In this document: one piece after another, positions 1 through 10,886 of the stretch
Position numbering within the stretch: the first letter of the stretch is position 1
Layout: each line of letters opens with the position of its first letter
Source of the DNA: Bubalus kerabau
Lineage: Eukaryota > Chordata > Mammalia > Artiodactyla > Bovidae
Direction of reading: 5' to 3'
Length of the DNA: 64,000 nucleotides
NCBI RefSeq assembly: GCF_029407905.1
Contig: NC_073645.1
Coordinates: 49,787,501-49,851,500, forward strand
Translations under genes and position numbers: made by a program
The notes under the pieces: generated by a model
What the model was told of the DNA's origin: nothing
What the model saw: the letters and a program-made list of their open reading frames with translations, nothing else
The model's database searches: none

Positions 1-888
1 TCATTTTTTTTACTTTTGGGCAACAGTCTTTTTTTGTGCCATTTCCCTAAGTATCTTTAATGCCTTTGAGTTTTCTTTATCAATTTATTTAACGATATAT
101 ATATTCTTGATCTGCAGAGTTAGCAGAATTTTAAAAGTCAGGCATAAAGCCAAAGAATATTTAAAGCCACTTGTTGGATTCCTTGGATAAATGTGTATAA
201 AGAATAAAACTCCCTAGCTCTCTGAGAAAATTCTATGCGTGGCTGGCATGCATTGGTGGGGGCAAGGGACAGATAAGATCAAAAAAGCTGTCTTCAAAGA
301 TGGCCCAAAAGCCCACAGTGAGACTCCCAGAGTAATGTCGCTTGAGTATAAAATGGGAAAATAAAAGTAAAATAAGGTCAGAAAGCACAGCAGGTCCTTG
401 ATCCCTGGATTCCTTGAAAGGACACTGGATTCCTTGATCTCTATCCAGGAGTAGCTTCACTTCAAATGGAGACACCGGCATGTCAGCAGGCAAAGGACAG
501 TGAGGGGCTCTGCCAGCATGCCGACACCCCCAAAACGCTGAACGAAACCATCACACCAGAGGGGAGCTGACATAGGAGGAAACGATCTTACTGGAGAAGG
601 TTATTACCTCTAGGTATATGATATATGAGTAGCTGAACTAGATAGGTAATTGATAATCTAATATAAAAGATCATTCTTCCCATCGTCAAAGGTTTGAGAA
701 ACAAAGTGAAACGTTCAATTCTGTGGTTTTCATAATTCTTGGAATCCCAGGGCCAGTTGGTGCCCCTGGAGAGAATCTCATAAAACCTCTTTCCCAGAGG
801 TAAAGTGTGTCTCATCATTGAAACTCCTCTGGAATCAGTCTTTAGTATCTGGCTCATGCAAAATGAAAGTAAAGATCCATGAGCTTTA
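1..888. other. No recognisable gene or repeat
   Basis: AT-rich, apparently unique DNA. Short open frames lack any recognisable domain. I see no convincing splice-site pair, promoter or repeat boundary. Confidence 0.4.
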
Positions 889-1262
889 TTGTTGTTGTTG
901 TTCAGTCACTAAGTCGTGTTTGACTCTTTTTGAGCCCATGGACTGCAGCACACCAGACTTTCCTGCCCTCCACTATCTCCCAGAGTTTGCTCAGACTCAT
1001 GTCAATTGAGTCAGTGATGCCATCCAACCATCTCATCCCCTGTTGCCTCCTTCTCCTTCTGCCCTCAGTCTTTCCCAGCATCAGGCTATTTTGCAATGAG
1101 TTGGCTTTTCACATCGGTGGGCAAAGTTTAGGAGCATCAGCTTCAGCTCAGTCCTTCCAATGAGTATTTAGGCTATATTTCCTTTAGGATTGAATGGTTT
1201 GATCTCCTCACGGTTCAAGGGACTCTGAAGAGTCTTCTCCAGCACCACAATTCAAAGACATC
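889..1262 (-). mobile_element. BovB LINE, 5'-truncated 3' end
   Basis: Read on the minus strand this is the last ~370 bases of BovB. The tail (GTTGTT repeats then GTTCAGTCACTAAGTC) is at the low-coordinate end, and sequence coding for the C-terminal segment after the reverse transcriptase follows. Several substitutions and small gaps mark it as an older copy. It cannot encode an active enzyme. Confidence 0.85.
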
Positions 1263-1575
1263 ATAACATCAGGAAAGGTAATTTTCCTTGAGATCAACTC
1301 TTTCACCAGTTTTAAAAAATTGCCCTTTACATATGTCTACTCCTATAGGAAGTTTTGCTCGTGATGAACTGGGCAGTTAGTAACTAGCAAAGCTTAACTA
1401 TTTGCTTCACAAATACAGGACACTGACAAGCAACCAAGTTTCCAGATGTGATGGTTTCTCTGGGTGACAGACTATAAATTGAGCAGGACAGGGCCCTGGG
1501 AGCAAGGGTGAGAGAGGAGCCATACACAGATCAGGGCATCAAGTACCTTAAAGAAAGTACAGGCCAAACTGGAAT
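1263..1575. other. Unique spacer between two BovB copies
   Basis: No repeat family or gene recognised. A short frame starting near 1508 runs straight into the BovB tail and is not a gene. Confidence 0.4.
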
Positions 1576-2515
1576 CAGATCAGATCAGATCAGATCAGTC
1601 ACTCAGTCGTGTCCGACTCTTTGCGACCCCATGAATTGCAGCACTCCAGGCCTCTCTGTCCATCACCAACTCCCAGAGTTCACTGAGACTCACGTCCATC
1701 GAGTCAGTGATACCATACAGCCATCTCATGCTTCTGCTTCTGCCCCCAATCCCTCCCAGCATCAGAGTCTTTTCCAATGAGTCAACTCTTATGAGGTGGC
1801 CAAAGTACTGGAGTTTCAGCTTTAGCATCATTCCTTCCAAAGAAATCCCAGGGCTGATCTCCTTCAGAATGGACTGGTTGGATCTCCTTGCAGTCCAAGG
1901 GACTCTCAAGAGTCTTCTCCAACACCACAGTTCAAAAGCATCAATTCTTCGGCGCTCAGCCTTCTTCACAGTCCAACTCTCACATCCATACATGACCACA
2001 GGAAAAACCATAGCCTTGACTAGACGAACCTTTGTTGGCAAAGTAATGTCTCTGCTTTTGAATATGCTATCTAGGTTGGTCTTAACTTTCCTTCCAAGGA
2101 GTAAGCGTCTTTTAATTTCATGGCTGCAGTCACCATCTGTAGTGATTTTGGAGCCCAGAAAAATAAAGTCTGACATCGTTTCCACTGTTTCTCCATCTAT
2201 TTCCCATGAAGTGATGGGACCGGATGCCATGATCTTCGTTTTCTGAATGTTGTGCTTTAAGCCAACTTTTTCACTCTCCACTTTCACTTTCATCAAGAGG
2301 CTTTTTAGTTCCTCTTCACTGTCTGCCATAAGGGTGGTGTCATCTGCATATCTGAGGTTATTGATATTTCTCCCGGCAATCTTGATTCCAGCTTGTGTTT
2401 CTTCCAGTCCAGCGTTTCTCATGATGTACTCTGCATATAAGTTAAATAAACAGGGTGACAATATGCAGCCTTGACGTACTCCTTTTCCTATTTGGAACCA
2501 GTCTGTATACTTGTT
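1576..2515 (-). mobile_element. BovB LINE, young 5'-truncated copy with open RT C-terminus
   Basis: Starts with an (ATCAG)n tail and runs upstream on the minus strand through the BovB 3' end into the reverse transcriptase. A stop-free frame of 288 codons (2461 to 1595) carries the RT catalytic box YADD near residues 38-41 and ends in the usual BovB C-terminus (SRTRLSD). The frame also continues a little further 5'. Endonuclease and N-terminal RT are missing, so the copy is dead. The intact frame and clean tail suggest a fairly recent insertion. Confidence 0.93.
1595..2461 (-). pseudogene. BovB reverse-transcriptase fragment (C-terminal part)
   Basis: This is the longest open frame in the window. 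It holds part of the RT palm with the YADD metal-binding motif, then the thumb and C-terminal region of RTE-clade enzymes, including a cysteine/tryptophan-rich stretch (YGCESWT, then ELWCWRRLLR). Family knowledge: the complete RTE protein also has an N-terminal apurinic-type endonuclease, absent here. It is a transposon remnant, not a host gene. Confidence 0.9.
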
Positions 2516-5500
2516 GCTAAAGATAGAATGAAGCTAAAAAGTTAGGAGTCCTAACCTCCTATCTTAATACTGTAGGAAGACTCTGTCACCTAAGAAATAA
2601 AGACATGAATTGCAGTGGAATGTCCTAGGTATTTATGACAAAAGAGAAAATGCTTTCCCTAGAGAACTGTAAAAGCAAACCCGGAAGAGGTCTTCAAGTA
2701 TAGAGACTGCAGAAAATTTGTCTTAAATGTGGAAGAGCTCAGGGTTGAGGGCTGCCCATCCTTACTCAGAATGACCATGCTTCAGAGAATCCGAGACTGA
2801 AGATGCCATTAGTAAGGTTCACTGTTGAACAGTAAATAAAAATGCAAGTGCAGAACTAAGGCTAAGTGATGGTTTTCGGGAAAAGGACGTCTTTTATGCA
2901 GGGCATATGCTCTGACCCTGCAGACCTAATGCAGCGAACGGCGATTAGGGTGGGGTTGAGGTGAGAATACATGGGAAAGTAAACAGCTCTCTGACTGTCT
3001 TCTATGGTAATTCCCACCCTCCCAGGTACGAACTGGGAGTCAAAGAATATTACGTCAGATTAAATCCTGGGTCAGAGAAGGTTTTAGCTAATTTTCAAGA
3101 AGGTTCATATTAAGAAACCAAAAGAAGGGACAAAGATGTTATATAAAGCTGTTAGTAGAAGTGTAGCCGTTAGACCATGACTAGAAATACTCTCAAAAAT
3201 CAAAACATACAGAAGAGGCAGAAAATACAAATAACATATTGAATAACTATTTACATAACTGTATCCATATACCTTTTAAAATATAACAAATGCATATCAA
3301 GTGTATCAAGCATATATCAAATATATCAATCATTCAATACCTTTAAGTGGCCTATTCAAGCAAGAAGTTTTTAATATTTCTGTAAACTGCTGTGAAGTGA
3401 TTGCCTCCAAATATTATCAAATGAAAAGATAAATTAGGACAAGTTGCATCTAGTATGCTGTGTTCATCTAAAATATGGGCTTATGAATATAAATGCATAT
3501 TTGCTCTTATTGAAATGAAGCAATATATATATAGTATATATATGTACATATACATATATGATCATATGTATAATATCCGTATAATGTAAAATGCATATAA
3601 TGCAAAAATGTAGGATGGAGCACAGGAAAAGAGGCTAGATCTCTCTGAACCTACCTTCTCTGATAGATTTGACTTTTGAATCATATTAATATTTACATAA
3701 ATATAAAACCAACTGAGAGATACAGAAAGCCCTAAAAGTAGAAATGAAAGTGAAACTGGCATTGAGACAGCAATAGAGCCACACAAAGAGGAATAATTTA
3801 AAGTCATTTAAACACAATAACTTAACGGCCCATCCCTTGATAGTCATTCCCTAAGGATATAAAGGAACTGAAAAATAATATCAAGCGGTTTTCAATAATT
3901 GCATTGGTAGTAATATTGATATCATTATTCTGATCTTATTATGATGGGAAAAAGCAAATAGGTAATTACGTGCGCATCACCAGAAAGTTTTTCAGCCTAA
4001 GAAAAAAGGATATAAATATGAAATCAACAGTGAAGTGTTCTGTGCTTCCCTGCAAAGAAGGGACCCCCCCCTCAAATTTGCTTTGTGTCTAGAGGCTGAT
4101 GGTTGCCCCCCCCCAACTGTCCAGAGGAGAGTCTGAAGGTCTCATGACCCAGATAACTGAGGCCCTAGGGGAGCAGGCAGCTTCTCTCCAGGTACGAGAA
4201 CGAGGGAGCCTGTCTTATCAGCTCAGCTCCCTCAGAGGTGGGGCTGGTGCCAGATGGGAAGGGGTGCAAAGGGTGAGGCTTAAAACCCATCAGCGTCAAG
4301 CATCATAATGACAGAGTCAGGTTCCTTCTTAAGTAAATTTTGAATTGGAAATGGCTGTATCAACTCATTCTTTTAAAGAATTATTTAAATGGCTGTATTA
4401 TTTATTTTAAAATGTAAAAGAGAAGACATAATTTCCGAGAGATTCCTTGAAAAGACCTTGAACTTACCCAATAGTTATGAGTGTCCTTACCTGCTAGGCT
4501 ATGTCCTCTCAATACTCTTTTCTATGGAAGGAAACCTGGTTTCCCTATGGAAATAATAGTAAATTCCATATCGGGGGCAGGAATGGGACAGGATGATCCT
4601 AGACTAATTTGTCACATCAATAAGCAAGGATGCCTCTCAGAGATGACTGGGATCATGTCTAAAGAACCCAGGAGCCATGGCGAAGAGGCCCCCTCTACTC
4701 AAACTTTCGTATTCGGAAAAAATAAAAATAAAAAACTACAGTGAATTGAAACACAAAAAATAAATTCCTCAAATTTACAATGATTCCTTAAAAAAATAAA
4801 AGAAAAGAAACTCACTGGTCACCTTCAGAAGATGTAAGGAAACCAGTCCATTTCGGCAAAGCAAGGGAGAAGGTCAAATGAAAACTCATCTTTTCTTACA
4901 TGAGCTTGTCTCAGGGCAACCATGCAGCTGATTAGGGAACGTTTCTCTTTATAGAGGCATTCAGTAAACGCCCAGAGAAGGAAAATTGTAAAAGAATCTC
5001 ACAACTCTGCAAATCCTTCATGAAAAAATACATCCAGGCGGTGATTGCGAGAGGCTACTCACAGCACAGAAAGAGATTGAGCTTTGTGTGCAAGCTACAG
5101 GCAGTAGTCACCTGGATCTCCAAGGGGGTCTGGGAATAAAGCGTCTGGACTGAGGTTTGGCCTCTGGATGGAACAACCCGTGTCCAGGAAACTAGAGGGA
5201 GAGGAGTCCCTATTAAACAGCACCAGTGAGAGAAAGAGGTAAGATTTAGGGGTGAGCGACTCTGCAGACAAGGAACATGGTGCCTTCAACGTCCTGCAAG
5301 GAAACAAACAAAAAATAAAGGGGCCGAAGGAACCATATATTTAAAGGAGCAGATGAGAAAGTCTTGGATTCAGCTATGACAGAATCCAAGGATTCAGCTA
5401 AACGGGTCTTAGACTCACTCTCCAACTGCCAACAGTTGTAAAATGGAGCAAGATATCCAAGGCACTCTCTGCAGGAACTGGGCCATGGCCAGCTCAGGTT

Positions 5501-5852
5501 GCATCCTTGAGAAAGGAAGCACGGGACTGAAGTCACGTTACCCACCTCCGCAGCCGCACTCCGATTGTGTGGGGGTGCAGGGAGGCGAGACCACGTGGAG
5601 AGGAGTTGTCTCACCGTCCTGAGGGAGCAGAGACTAGAGACGGGGATGCTGAGATGGGGGGCGGGTGGTTGCTGCAAGAGGAGGGGCCTCATGCAGAGGG
5701 GTGGGCGTGCAGACACCTTGGCTGAGGGGCCTTAGCCAGGGGCTGGACTGCGCAAGTCCAGGGCAAGACTTTGCAAAACCCATAGCTGTTGGGAAAAAGT
5801 TTGTCCACGGAGATTTCTATATCCAAGGAAAATACCCTGTTTTTAAAGCAGA
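2516..5852. other. Unique AT-rich DNA, no gene recognised
   Basis: About 3.3 kb with no repeat family I can name. It includes TATATA/TACATA-rich sequence near 3520-3570 and two C-runs near 4065 and 4108. Open frames are short with no domains. The A-rich block at 4720-4810 could be a worn retroposon tail, but I cannot assign it. Confidence 0.4.
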
Positions 5853-5878
5853 GTGTGTGTGTGTGTGTGTGTGTGTGT
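5853..5878. repeat. (GT)n microsatellite
   Basis: About 13 uninterrupted GT dinucleotides. It sits next to the start of an old L1 3' region and is likely length-polymorphic. Confidence 0.9.
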
Positions 5879-5904
5879 AAATAAAGACATTTTCAGAAAA
5901 TACA

Positions 5905-6875
5905 AGCCCAGAGAACTAGCATTCACTCCCAAAACACCAGGAAGTGCAATTTTAAAACCACAGTGAGATACTGTTGTTACACACCCACAAGAATGGTTAA
6001 AATTAAAGAGAGAATAGCCAATGCTGGGGAGGAAGTGGAGCACGGGGTGGGGGGTGGGGGGCTTTCGGACGTTGCTGTGGGCATGCATGTGGCGTGACCA
6101 GGACGAAAGCTCTCAGGCAGATCCTTACAAAGCCAAACATCTTCCCTGCGATCCAGCAATTCCACTCCTAGGCATTTGCCAAAGAGAAATGAAAGCATAT
6201 TGCCACAAAAAGATTGGTGTGAGTAGCTACATCCAAACCTGGAAGCTATCCAAATATCCATCAACAGGATGTTTCCTGAGAGGCTGTGTTACAGTAGAGG
6301 GGCTTCCCTGGTGGCTAAAGAACCTGCCTGCCAATGCAGGAAATGTGGGTTTGTTCCTGAATCCAGAAGATCCCCTGGAGAAGCAAATGGCAACCCACTC
6401 CAGTATTCTTGCCTGAGAAAACCCCACAGACAGAGGAGCCTGGCAGAATTCAGTACATAGGGTTGCACAAAGACAGACTGAGCGACTCAACAACAAACAT
6501 TACCATACAGGCTGTGTTCCACTCACATGGTGAGATACTGCAAAGGGCTAAAAAAGAAGGAAGTCTTGGTACATAAGACACTGTGACTGAATCTCAAAGA
6601 ACATGATTACTTTGGGTAGAAGGAGTTAGACACAGATGAGTATGCCTGTCCATTTATGTGAATTTCTAAAACAGGCAGAATTCCTGTAAGATAGAAGTCA
6701 GTGGTTTCTGGTGGGCTGGGTGGTAGGGGAATGGACTGCAAGAGGGAACTTTCATGGGTGATGGAAACCCTTTATAGTTTGATGAATGTGTTCATCACAC
6801 AAATGGTTATATTTGACAAAACAAGGATCTGTATGTCTTGGTATATGAAAAATTTTACCTGAATTAAAAAACATT
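5905..6875 (+). mobile_element. Old L1 (L1M-type) 3' region split by a SINE
   Basis: The sequence follows the typical end of mammalian L1: a CACAGTGAGATACTG-like block, a 'caatgctggggaggaagtgga' type block, then a glycine-rich-looking UTR ending in an A/T-rich tail near 6850-6875. A Bov-tA SINE interrupts it at 6299. Divergence is high, so this is an ancient copy. Confidence 0.7.
6299..6498 (+). mobile_element. Bov-tA SINE
   Basis: Begins with the tRNA-Glu-like head GGCTTCCCTGGTGGCT, followed by the BovA body (ATGGCAACCCACTCCAGTATT) and ending in GACTGAGCGACTCAACAACAA. Inserted into the old L1 3' region. Moderately diverged. Confidence 0.92.
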
Positions 6876-7003
6876 TTAAAATCAAATGAATACAATTCAC
6901 AGGCCTTTTTAGACTTGATTTAGAAAAATCAACTGTTAAGGACACATCCATAAGGCAGCTGGAGGAATTGGGTCACTGAATGAATATTTGATGATATTAA
7001 CTG

Positions 7004-7643
7004 GCTGACTTTATTTTTGGGGCTCCAAAATCACTGCAGATGGTGACTGGAGCCATGAAATTAAAAGACGCTTACTCCTTGGAAGGAAAGTTATGACCAA
7101 CCTAGACAGCATATTAAAAAGCAGAGACATTACTTTGTCAACAAAGGTCCATCTAGTCAAGGCTATGGTTTTTCCAGTGGTCGTGTATGGATGTCATGTA
7201 TGGATGACATGTCATGTATGGATGTGAGAGTTGGACTGTAAAGAAAGCTGAGCACAGAAGAATTGATGCTTTTGAACTGTGGTGTTGGAGAAGACTCTTG
7301 AGAGTCCTTTGGACTGCAAGGAGATCCAACCAGTCCATTCTAAAGGAAATCAGCCCTGAATATTCATTGGAAGGACTGATGCTAAAGCTGAAACTCCAAC
7401 ACTTTGGCCACCTGATGCGAAGAACTGACTCATTTGAAAAGACCCTGATGCTGGGAAAGATTGAGGGCAGGAGGAGAAGGGGACGACAGAGGATGAGATA
7501 GTTGGATGGCATCACTGACTCAATGGACATGAGTTTGTGTGAACTCCGAGAGTTGGTGATGGACAGGGAGGCCTGGCATGCTTTGGTTCATGGGGTCGCA
7601 AAGAGTCGGACATGACTGAGCGACTGAACTGAACTCAACTGAA
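7004..7643 (+). mobile_element. BovB LINE, 5'-truncated, with internal micro-duplication
   Basis: Sense-strand BovB from the C-terminal RT region to the ACTGAACTGAACT tail. Near 7181-7228 the block TGTATGGATG is repeated with ATGTCATGTATGGATGACATGTC-like insertions, absent from the other copies in the window, which breaks the frame. The rest of the C-terminal frame stays open (7214-7501). Confidence 0.92.
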
Positions 7644-7786
7644 GGAAATGCTTTTGATATGATAATAGTATTATTATTGTGACAATGGTATTGTTATGTT
7701 AAAAGACTTCTGTTAGAGATACACACTACATATTTATGGAGGAAGAGATAGAATGTGTGGGATTTATTTAAAAATAAGCCACTGGA

Positions 7787-8190
7787 GGGCTTCTCTGGTG
7801 GCTCAGTGGTAAATCCTCCAAGGCAGGAGACACGGGTTCAATCCCTATTGTGGGAAGATCCCACATGCCAAGGAGCCTAAACCCTATTGTGGGAAGATCC
7901 CACGTGCCAAGGAGCCTAAACCCTATTGTGGGAAGATCCCACGTGCCAAGGAGCCTACACCCGTGTGCCACAACTATTCAGCTGCGCTCTAGAGCCTGGG
8001 AGCCACCACCACTGAAGCTTGTGTGCCCTAGCGCCAGTGCTCTGAAACGAGAGAAGCCACTGCAATGAGAAGCCCCCACATCGCAACTAGAAAGTAGCCC
8101 CCACTCACCACAACCAGAGAAAAGCAACGAAGGCCCAGCACAACCAAAAATAAATACGTAAATAAAAGTATTTAAAAAAAAACACAGTTT
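7787..8190 (+). mobile_element. CHR-type tRNA SINE with internal triplication
   Basis: Head GGGCTTCTCTGGTGGCTCAG, body with GGGAAGATCCCACATGCC, then a CHR-like tail region (GAGAAGCCACTGCAATGAGAA) and an A-rich tail. A 39-bp segment containing the GGGAAGATCCCAC block is present three times in tandem (7843-7959), making the element longer than usual. Confidence 0.82.
7843..7959 (+). repeat. 3 x 39-bp tandem repeat inside a CHR SINE
   Basis: Units start at 7843, 7882 and 7921 with CCCTATTGTGGGAAG. They are nearly identical (one C/T-type difference in the CACATG/CACGTG hexamer), so the amplification is later than the SINE insertion. Confidence 0.9.
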
Positions 8191-8640
8191 ATTAAAAAAA
8201 ATAAATAAACCAGTGGAAGTCAGAGGTGGAAGTGTCCTGGGGACATGGATGAATGCAGATGCCTGTGTACATCAATTGTTGGAGCTGAGTGATAGGTACA
8301 TGGGGCTTCTTCACGTTACACTTATTTCCTCTCTAAGTTTAAACTTTTCCAGGAGAAAAAGTTTTAAAAGTTAAGCGTAAGAATATCAGGAGGCATTTCA
8401 TGGGCGGGCATGGGGTTCTTTGGCAGGGGTTGGGATGGGGGTGGAGCAGGCAAGGAAGAGATGCCAAAGAGACAGAGGAACCCAAGTGTGTTAGTCTTAA
8501 GGGAACAGTTAAGACCTATGGCCTTCCTGACCAGGTAATTACTGGGCTCTGGGTGGGGTCCTGGAGCCGCCTCCCGCAGCTAGATGGGCCACATGACAAG
8601 CCTATGCCTTAAAGAAGTTTCTATTAAAATTTTTGAAGTA
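8191..8640. other. Unique DNA
   Basis: No repeat or gene recognised. A 70-codon frame starting at 8400 has no recognisable motif. Confidence 0.4.
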
Positions 8641-9199
8641 CAGTTCAGTTCAGTCTCTCAGCCGTGTCCGAAATGCTAGAAATTACCGTTAGTTCAGTTC
8701 AGTCCCTCAGTCGTGTCCGACTCTTTGTGACCCCATGGACTGCAGCACACCAGGCCTCCCCATCCATCACCAACTCCCAGAGTTTACTCAAGCTCAGGTC
8801 CATTGAGTCAGTGATGCCATCCAACCATCTCATCCTCTGTTGTCCCCTTCTCCTCCTGCCTTCAATCTTTCCCAGCATCAGGGGCTTTTCCAATGAGTCA
8901 GTTCTTTGCATCAGGTGGCCAAAGTATTGGAGCTTTCCGATGAATATTCAGGACTGATCTCCTTTAAGATGGACCGGTTAGATCTCCTTGCTGTCCAAGG
9001 GCCTTCAGCTTCAACATCAGTCCCTCCAATGAACACCCAGGACTAATCTCTTTTAGGATGGACTGGTTGGATCTCCTTGCAGTCCAAGGGCCTCTCAAGA
9101 GTCTTCTCCAACACCACAGTTCAAAAGCATCAGTTCTTCAGCACTCAGCTTTCTTCCCAGTCCAACTCTCTTCACAGTCCAACTCTCACATCCATACAG
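8641..9199 (-). mobile_element. BovB LINE 3' end with rearranged tail and internal duplication
   Basis: Antisense BovB. The tail is present twice: a ~30-base piece at 8641-8670, then a 20-base non-BovB segment, then the tail again from about 8691. Further in, the block containing GGATCTCCTTG and GTCCAAGGG occurs twice (about 8935-9003 and 9004-9090). Both duplications are unusual among the BovB copies in this window. Confidence 0.88.
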
Positions 9200-9437
9200 G
9201 ACTACTGCACTTAAGTAAGCAATTACTGTACTTAAAATTTTGTTTTACTTAATAAATACTTGACTTGAAAAAAAGACTTCTGTACTTAAGTAACCAATTA
9301 CTGTACTTAAAAAAGTTTTTTTACTTAGAAAAAGTATTTTACTTGAAAAAAAAAAGACTACTGTACTTAAGTAAGCAATTACTGTACTTAAAAAATTATA
9401 TGAAAATGTTTAAAGTACAGTAATTGCTAGCATTTCA
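9200..9437. repeat. AT-rich tandem repeat with inverted arm, unknown family
   Basis: Three copies of a block with GTACTTAAGTAA and CAATTACTGTACTTAA start near 9200, 9275 and 9356 (spacing 75 and 81 bases), separated by A/T-rich filler. At 9412-9435 the motif recurs inverted (AAAGTACAGTAATTGCT). The array abuts the BovB copy. I do not recognise a repeat family. Confidence 0.75.
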
Positions 9438-9689
9438 AGCAAAAATCTAGCCTTGGGGCATTTCTTGAAAGCCAAAAGAAAAAAGAAAAAGGAAAAAAGA
9501 GAAAAGAAAAACCGAATCAGGCCACCCGCATCAGGCCCAGCCGGCTCACGACTTCTGGAGCCAGTGGCCTGAGCGACCCCGCAGCATCCTGGCCGCCCCT
9601 CAGCTGGGATGTCCCTCGGCTGGGACGCCCCTCGCCCGGAAGCTGGGAGGACCAGCCCGCGCGGCGCCCTGAACGCGATGGGCGCCGCC

Positions 9690-9710
9690 GCAGCGCCACC
9701 TGGCGACCAA
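9690..9710 (-). promoter_or_regulatory. CTCF-like motif (reverse) inside CpG island
   Basis: The minus strand reads TGGTCGCCAGGTGGCGCTG, close to the CTCF core CCACCAGGGGGCGCT with about four differences. Inferred from the motif only. Confidence 0.45.
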
Positions 9711-9907
9711 GCGGGGCCACTGCGCCTTCAGGTAGAGACGCAGGTCCGGGCGCGAGCGCAGCTGCAGCCCCGCGGAGCTGGGACCGGGGCTTACGACGCA
9801 CGGGGCCGCGTCTGTGCGACTCCGCGGGGAAGACACCTTCACGTCTCCGCGTTTGTGCCTGAGGTCATTGCACGTCTCGGAGCTGTGCTGGTACGGGGAA
9901 GGGGCGC

Positions 9908-9923
9908 GGGGGGGGGGGGGGGG
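9908..9923 (+). repeat. G16 homopolymer in CpG island
   Basis: Sixteen uninterrupted G residues, followed by A, GGGG, C, GGG. Strong G-quadruplex potential on the plus strand, and a place where sequencing length errors are likely. Confidence 0.85.
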
Positions 9924-10319
9924 AGGGGCGGGCGCTGTAGACACGGCTGCCTTGTGAGCGCGCGGGGTTGCCCTGTATCTCGCCCGGCAAGGAGGGGCCT
10001 GGAGACCGGCAGGTCCTGTCCGCTGGGTTTCCTGGAATCACGGGTCCTCCTCCAAAGCAAAGCCAAACCGAGTGATGCCGGAGTAAGACTGATCCAGATA
10101 AAACCCGTCATCGACGGGAAAACTCTGAATGCCGTTAGGTGCCAGTCTGTTCCAAAATACTATGGGAGAAATGCCTTTGGCTGTCTCATGAAGACTTTGC
10201 ATCATTATTGCGGTAATTCTTTTGAATAATTTGTCACTGCTGTAATGATACATTATTGTCTGAAAATTTTGACCTTTTCTTAAAAAACAGTTTGGAAACT
10301 TTAGACATACCTGCCCAAT

Positions 10320-10480
10320 TCTGTTTTAGGCATGTATGAAGTGTCTACTGAATGCCAGGCAGTGTGTTAAAAGGGCAAATATGATGATTTGTGTTGCAAA
10401 AAGGCACCCGGTCTGCAGGGGATAGTTACCTGAGAGACCATGAATGGGGTGTGATGGACTTGAAAGTGCTATAGAGGAGC
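10320..10480 (+). repeat. Probable L2 LINE fragment
   Basis: The motif GAAGTGTCTACTGAATGCCAGGCAGTGTG resembles, in part, the L2/MIR-type 'tactatgtgccaggcactg' block. Heavily diverged. Confidence 0.4.
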
Positions 10481-10545
10481 CTGTGTGTTATTCAGAGGGT
10501 TGGACTAGTGCGCCATCTAGAGAAAGATCTCGGTAGTCAGACAGC

Positions 10546-10875
10546 TGTGCTGTGCTGTCTCTCAGTCCTGTCCAGCTCTTTGCCATCCCATGGACTGCAG
10601 TCAGCCAGGACTCTCTGGCCATGGGGATTCTCCAGGCAAGAACAGTGGAGTGAGTTGCTATACCCTTCTCCAGGGGATCTTCACAAACCAGGTATCAAAC
10701 CCAGGTCTCCTGCATTTCAGATGGATTCTTTACCAACTGAGCCACCAGGGAAGCCAAAGAATACTGCAGTGGGTGACCTATCCCTTCTCCAGAGAATTTT
10801 CCTGACCCAGGAATCAAATCAGGGTCTCCTGCATTGCAGGCAGATTCTTCATCAGCCGAGCTACCAGGGAAGCCC
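10546..10875 (-). mobile_element. Dimeric Bov-tA-type SINE with perfect TSD
   Basis: Minus-oriented Bov-tA (tail at 10546) whose tRNA-like head part is duplicated: two CTCCTGCATT...CAG...ATTCTT...GAGC...CCAGGGAAGCC blocks occur in tandem. An 11-base target-site duplication AGTCAGACAGC flanks it at 10535-10545 and 10876-10886, so the dimer inserted as one unit. Confidence 0.92.
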
Positions 10876-10886
10876 AGTCAGACAGC

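Larger units (their letters stand above)
9525..10090. promoter_or_regulatory. CpG island, candidate promoter
   Basis: This is the only stretch of the window with dense CpG (for example CCCGCGCGGCGCC near 9655 and GCGCGCGGGG near 9957) over several hundred bases. CpG islands commonly mark transcription starts. GT dinucleotides in donor-like context occur at about 9731 and 9891, so a first exon on the plus strand is possible. No TATA box is evident. A 206-codon frame crosses the island (9609-10229), but its composition is that expected from GC-rich DNA and I recognise no domain. Confidence 0.6.

Noticed and set aside
1595..2461. 288-codon frame as a host gene
   Set aside because: Its YADD box and C-terminus are those of the BovB LINE reverse transcriptase, and the same text recurs in at least ten other places in the window.
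9609..10229. 206-codon frame in the CpG island as a protein gene
   Set aside because: Arg/Gly/Pro/Ala-rich composition follows from GC content, it crosses the G16 run, and no domain is visible. Kept only as a candidate promoter region.
10505..10525. CTCF-like GCGCCATCTAGAG
   Set aside because: At least four mismatches in the core, too weak to call.
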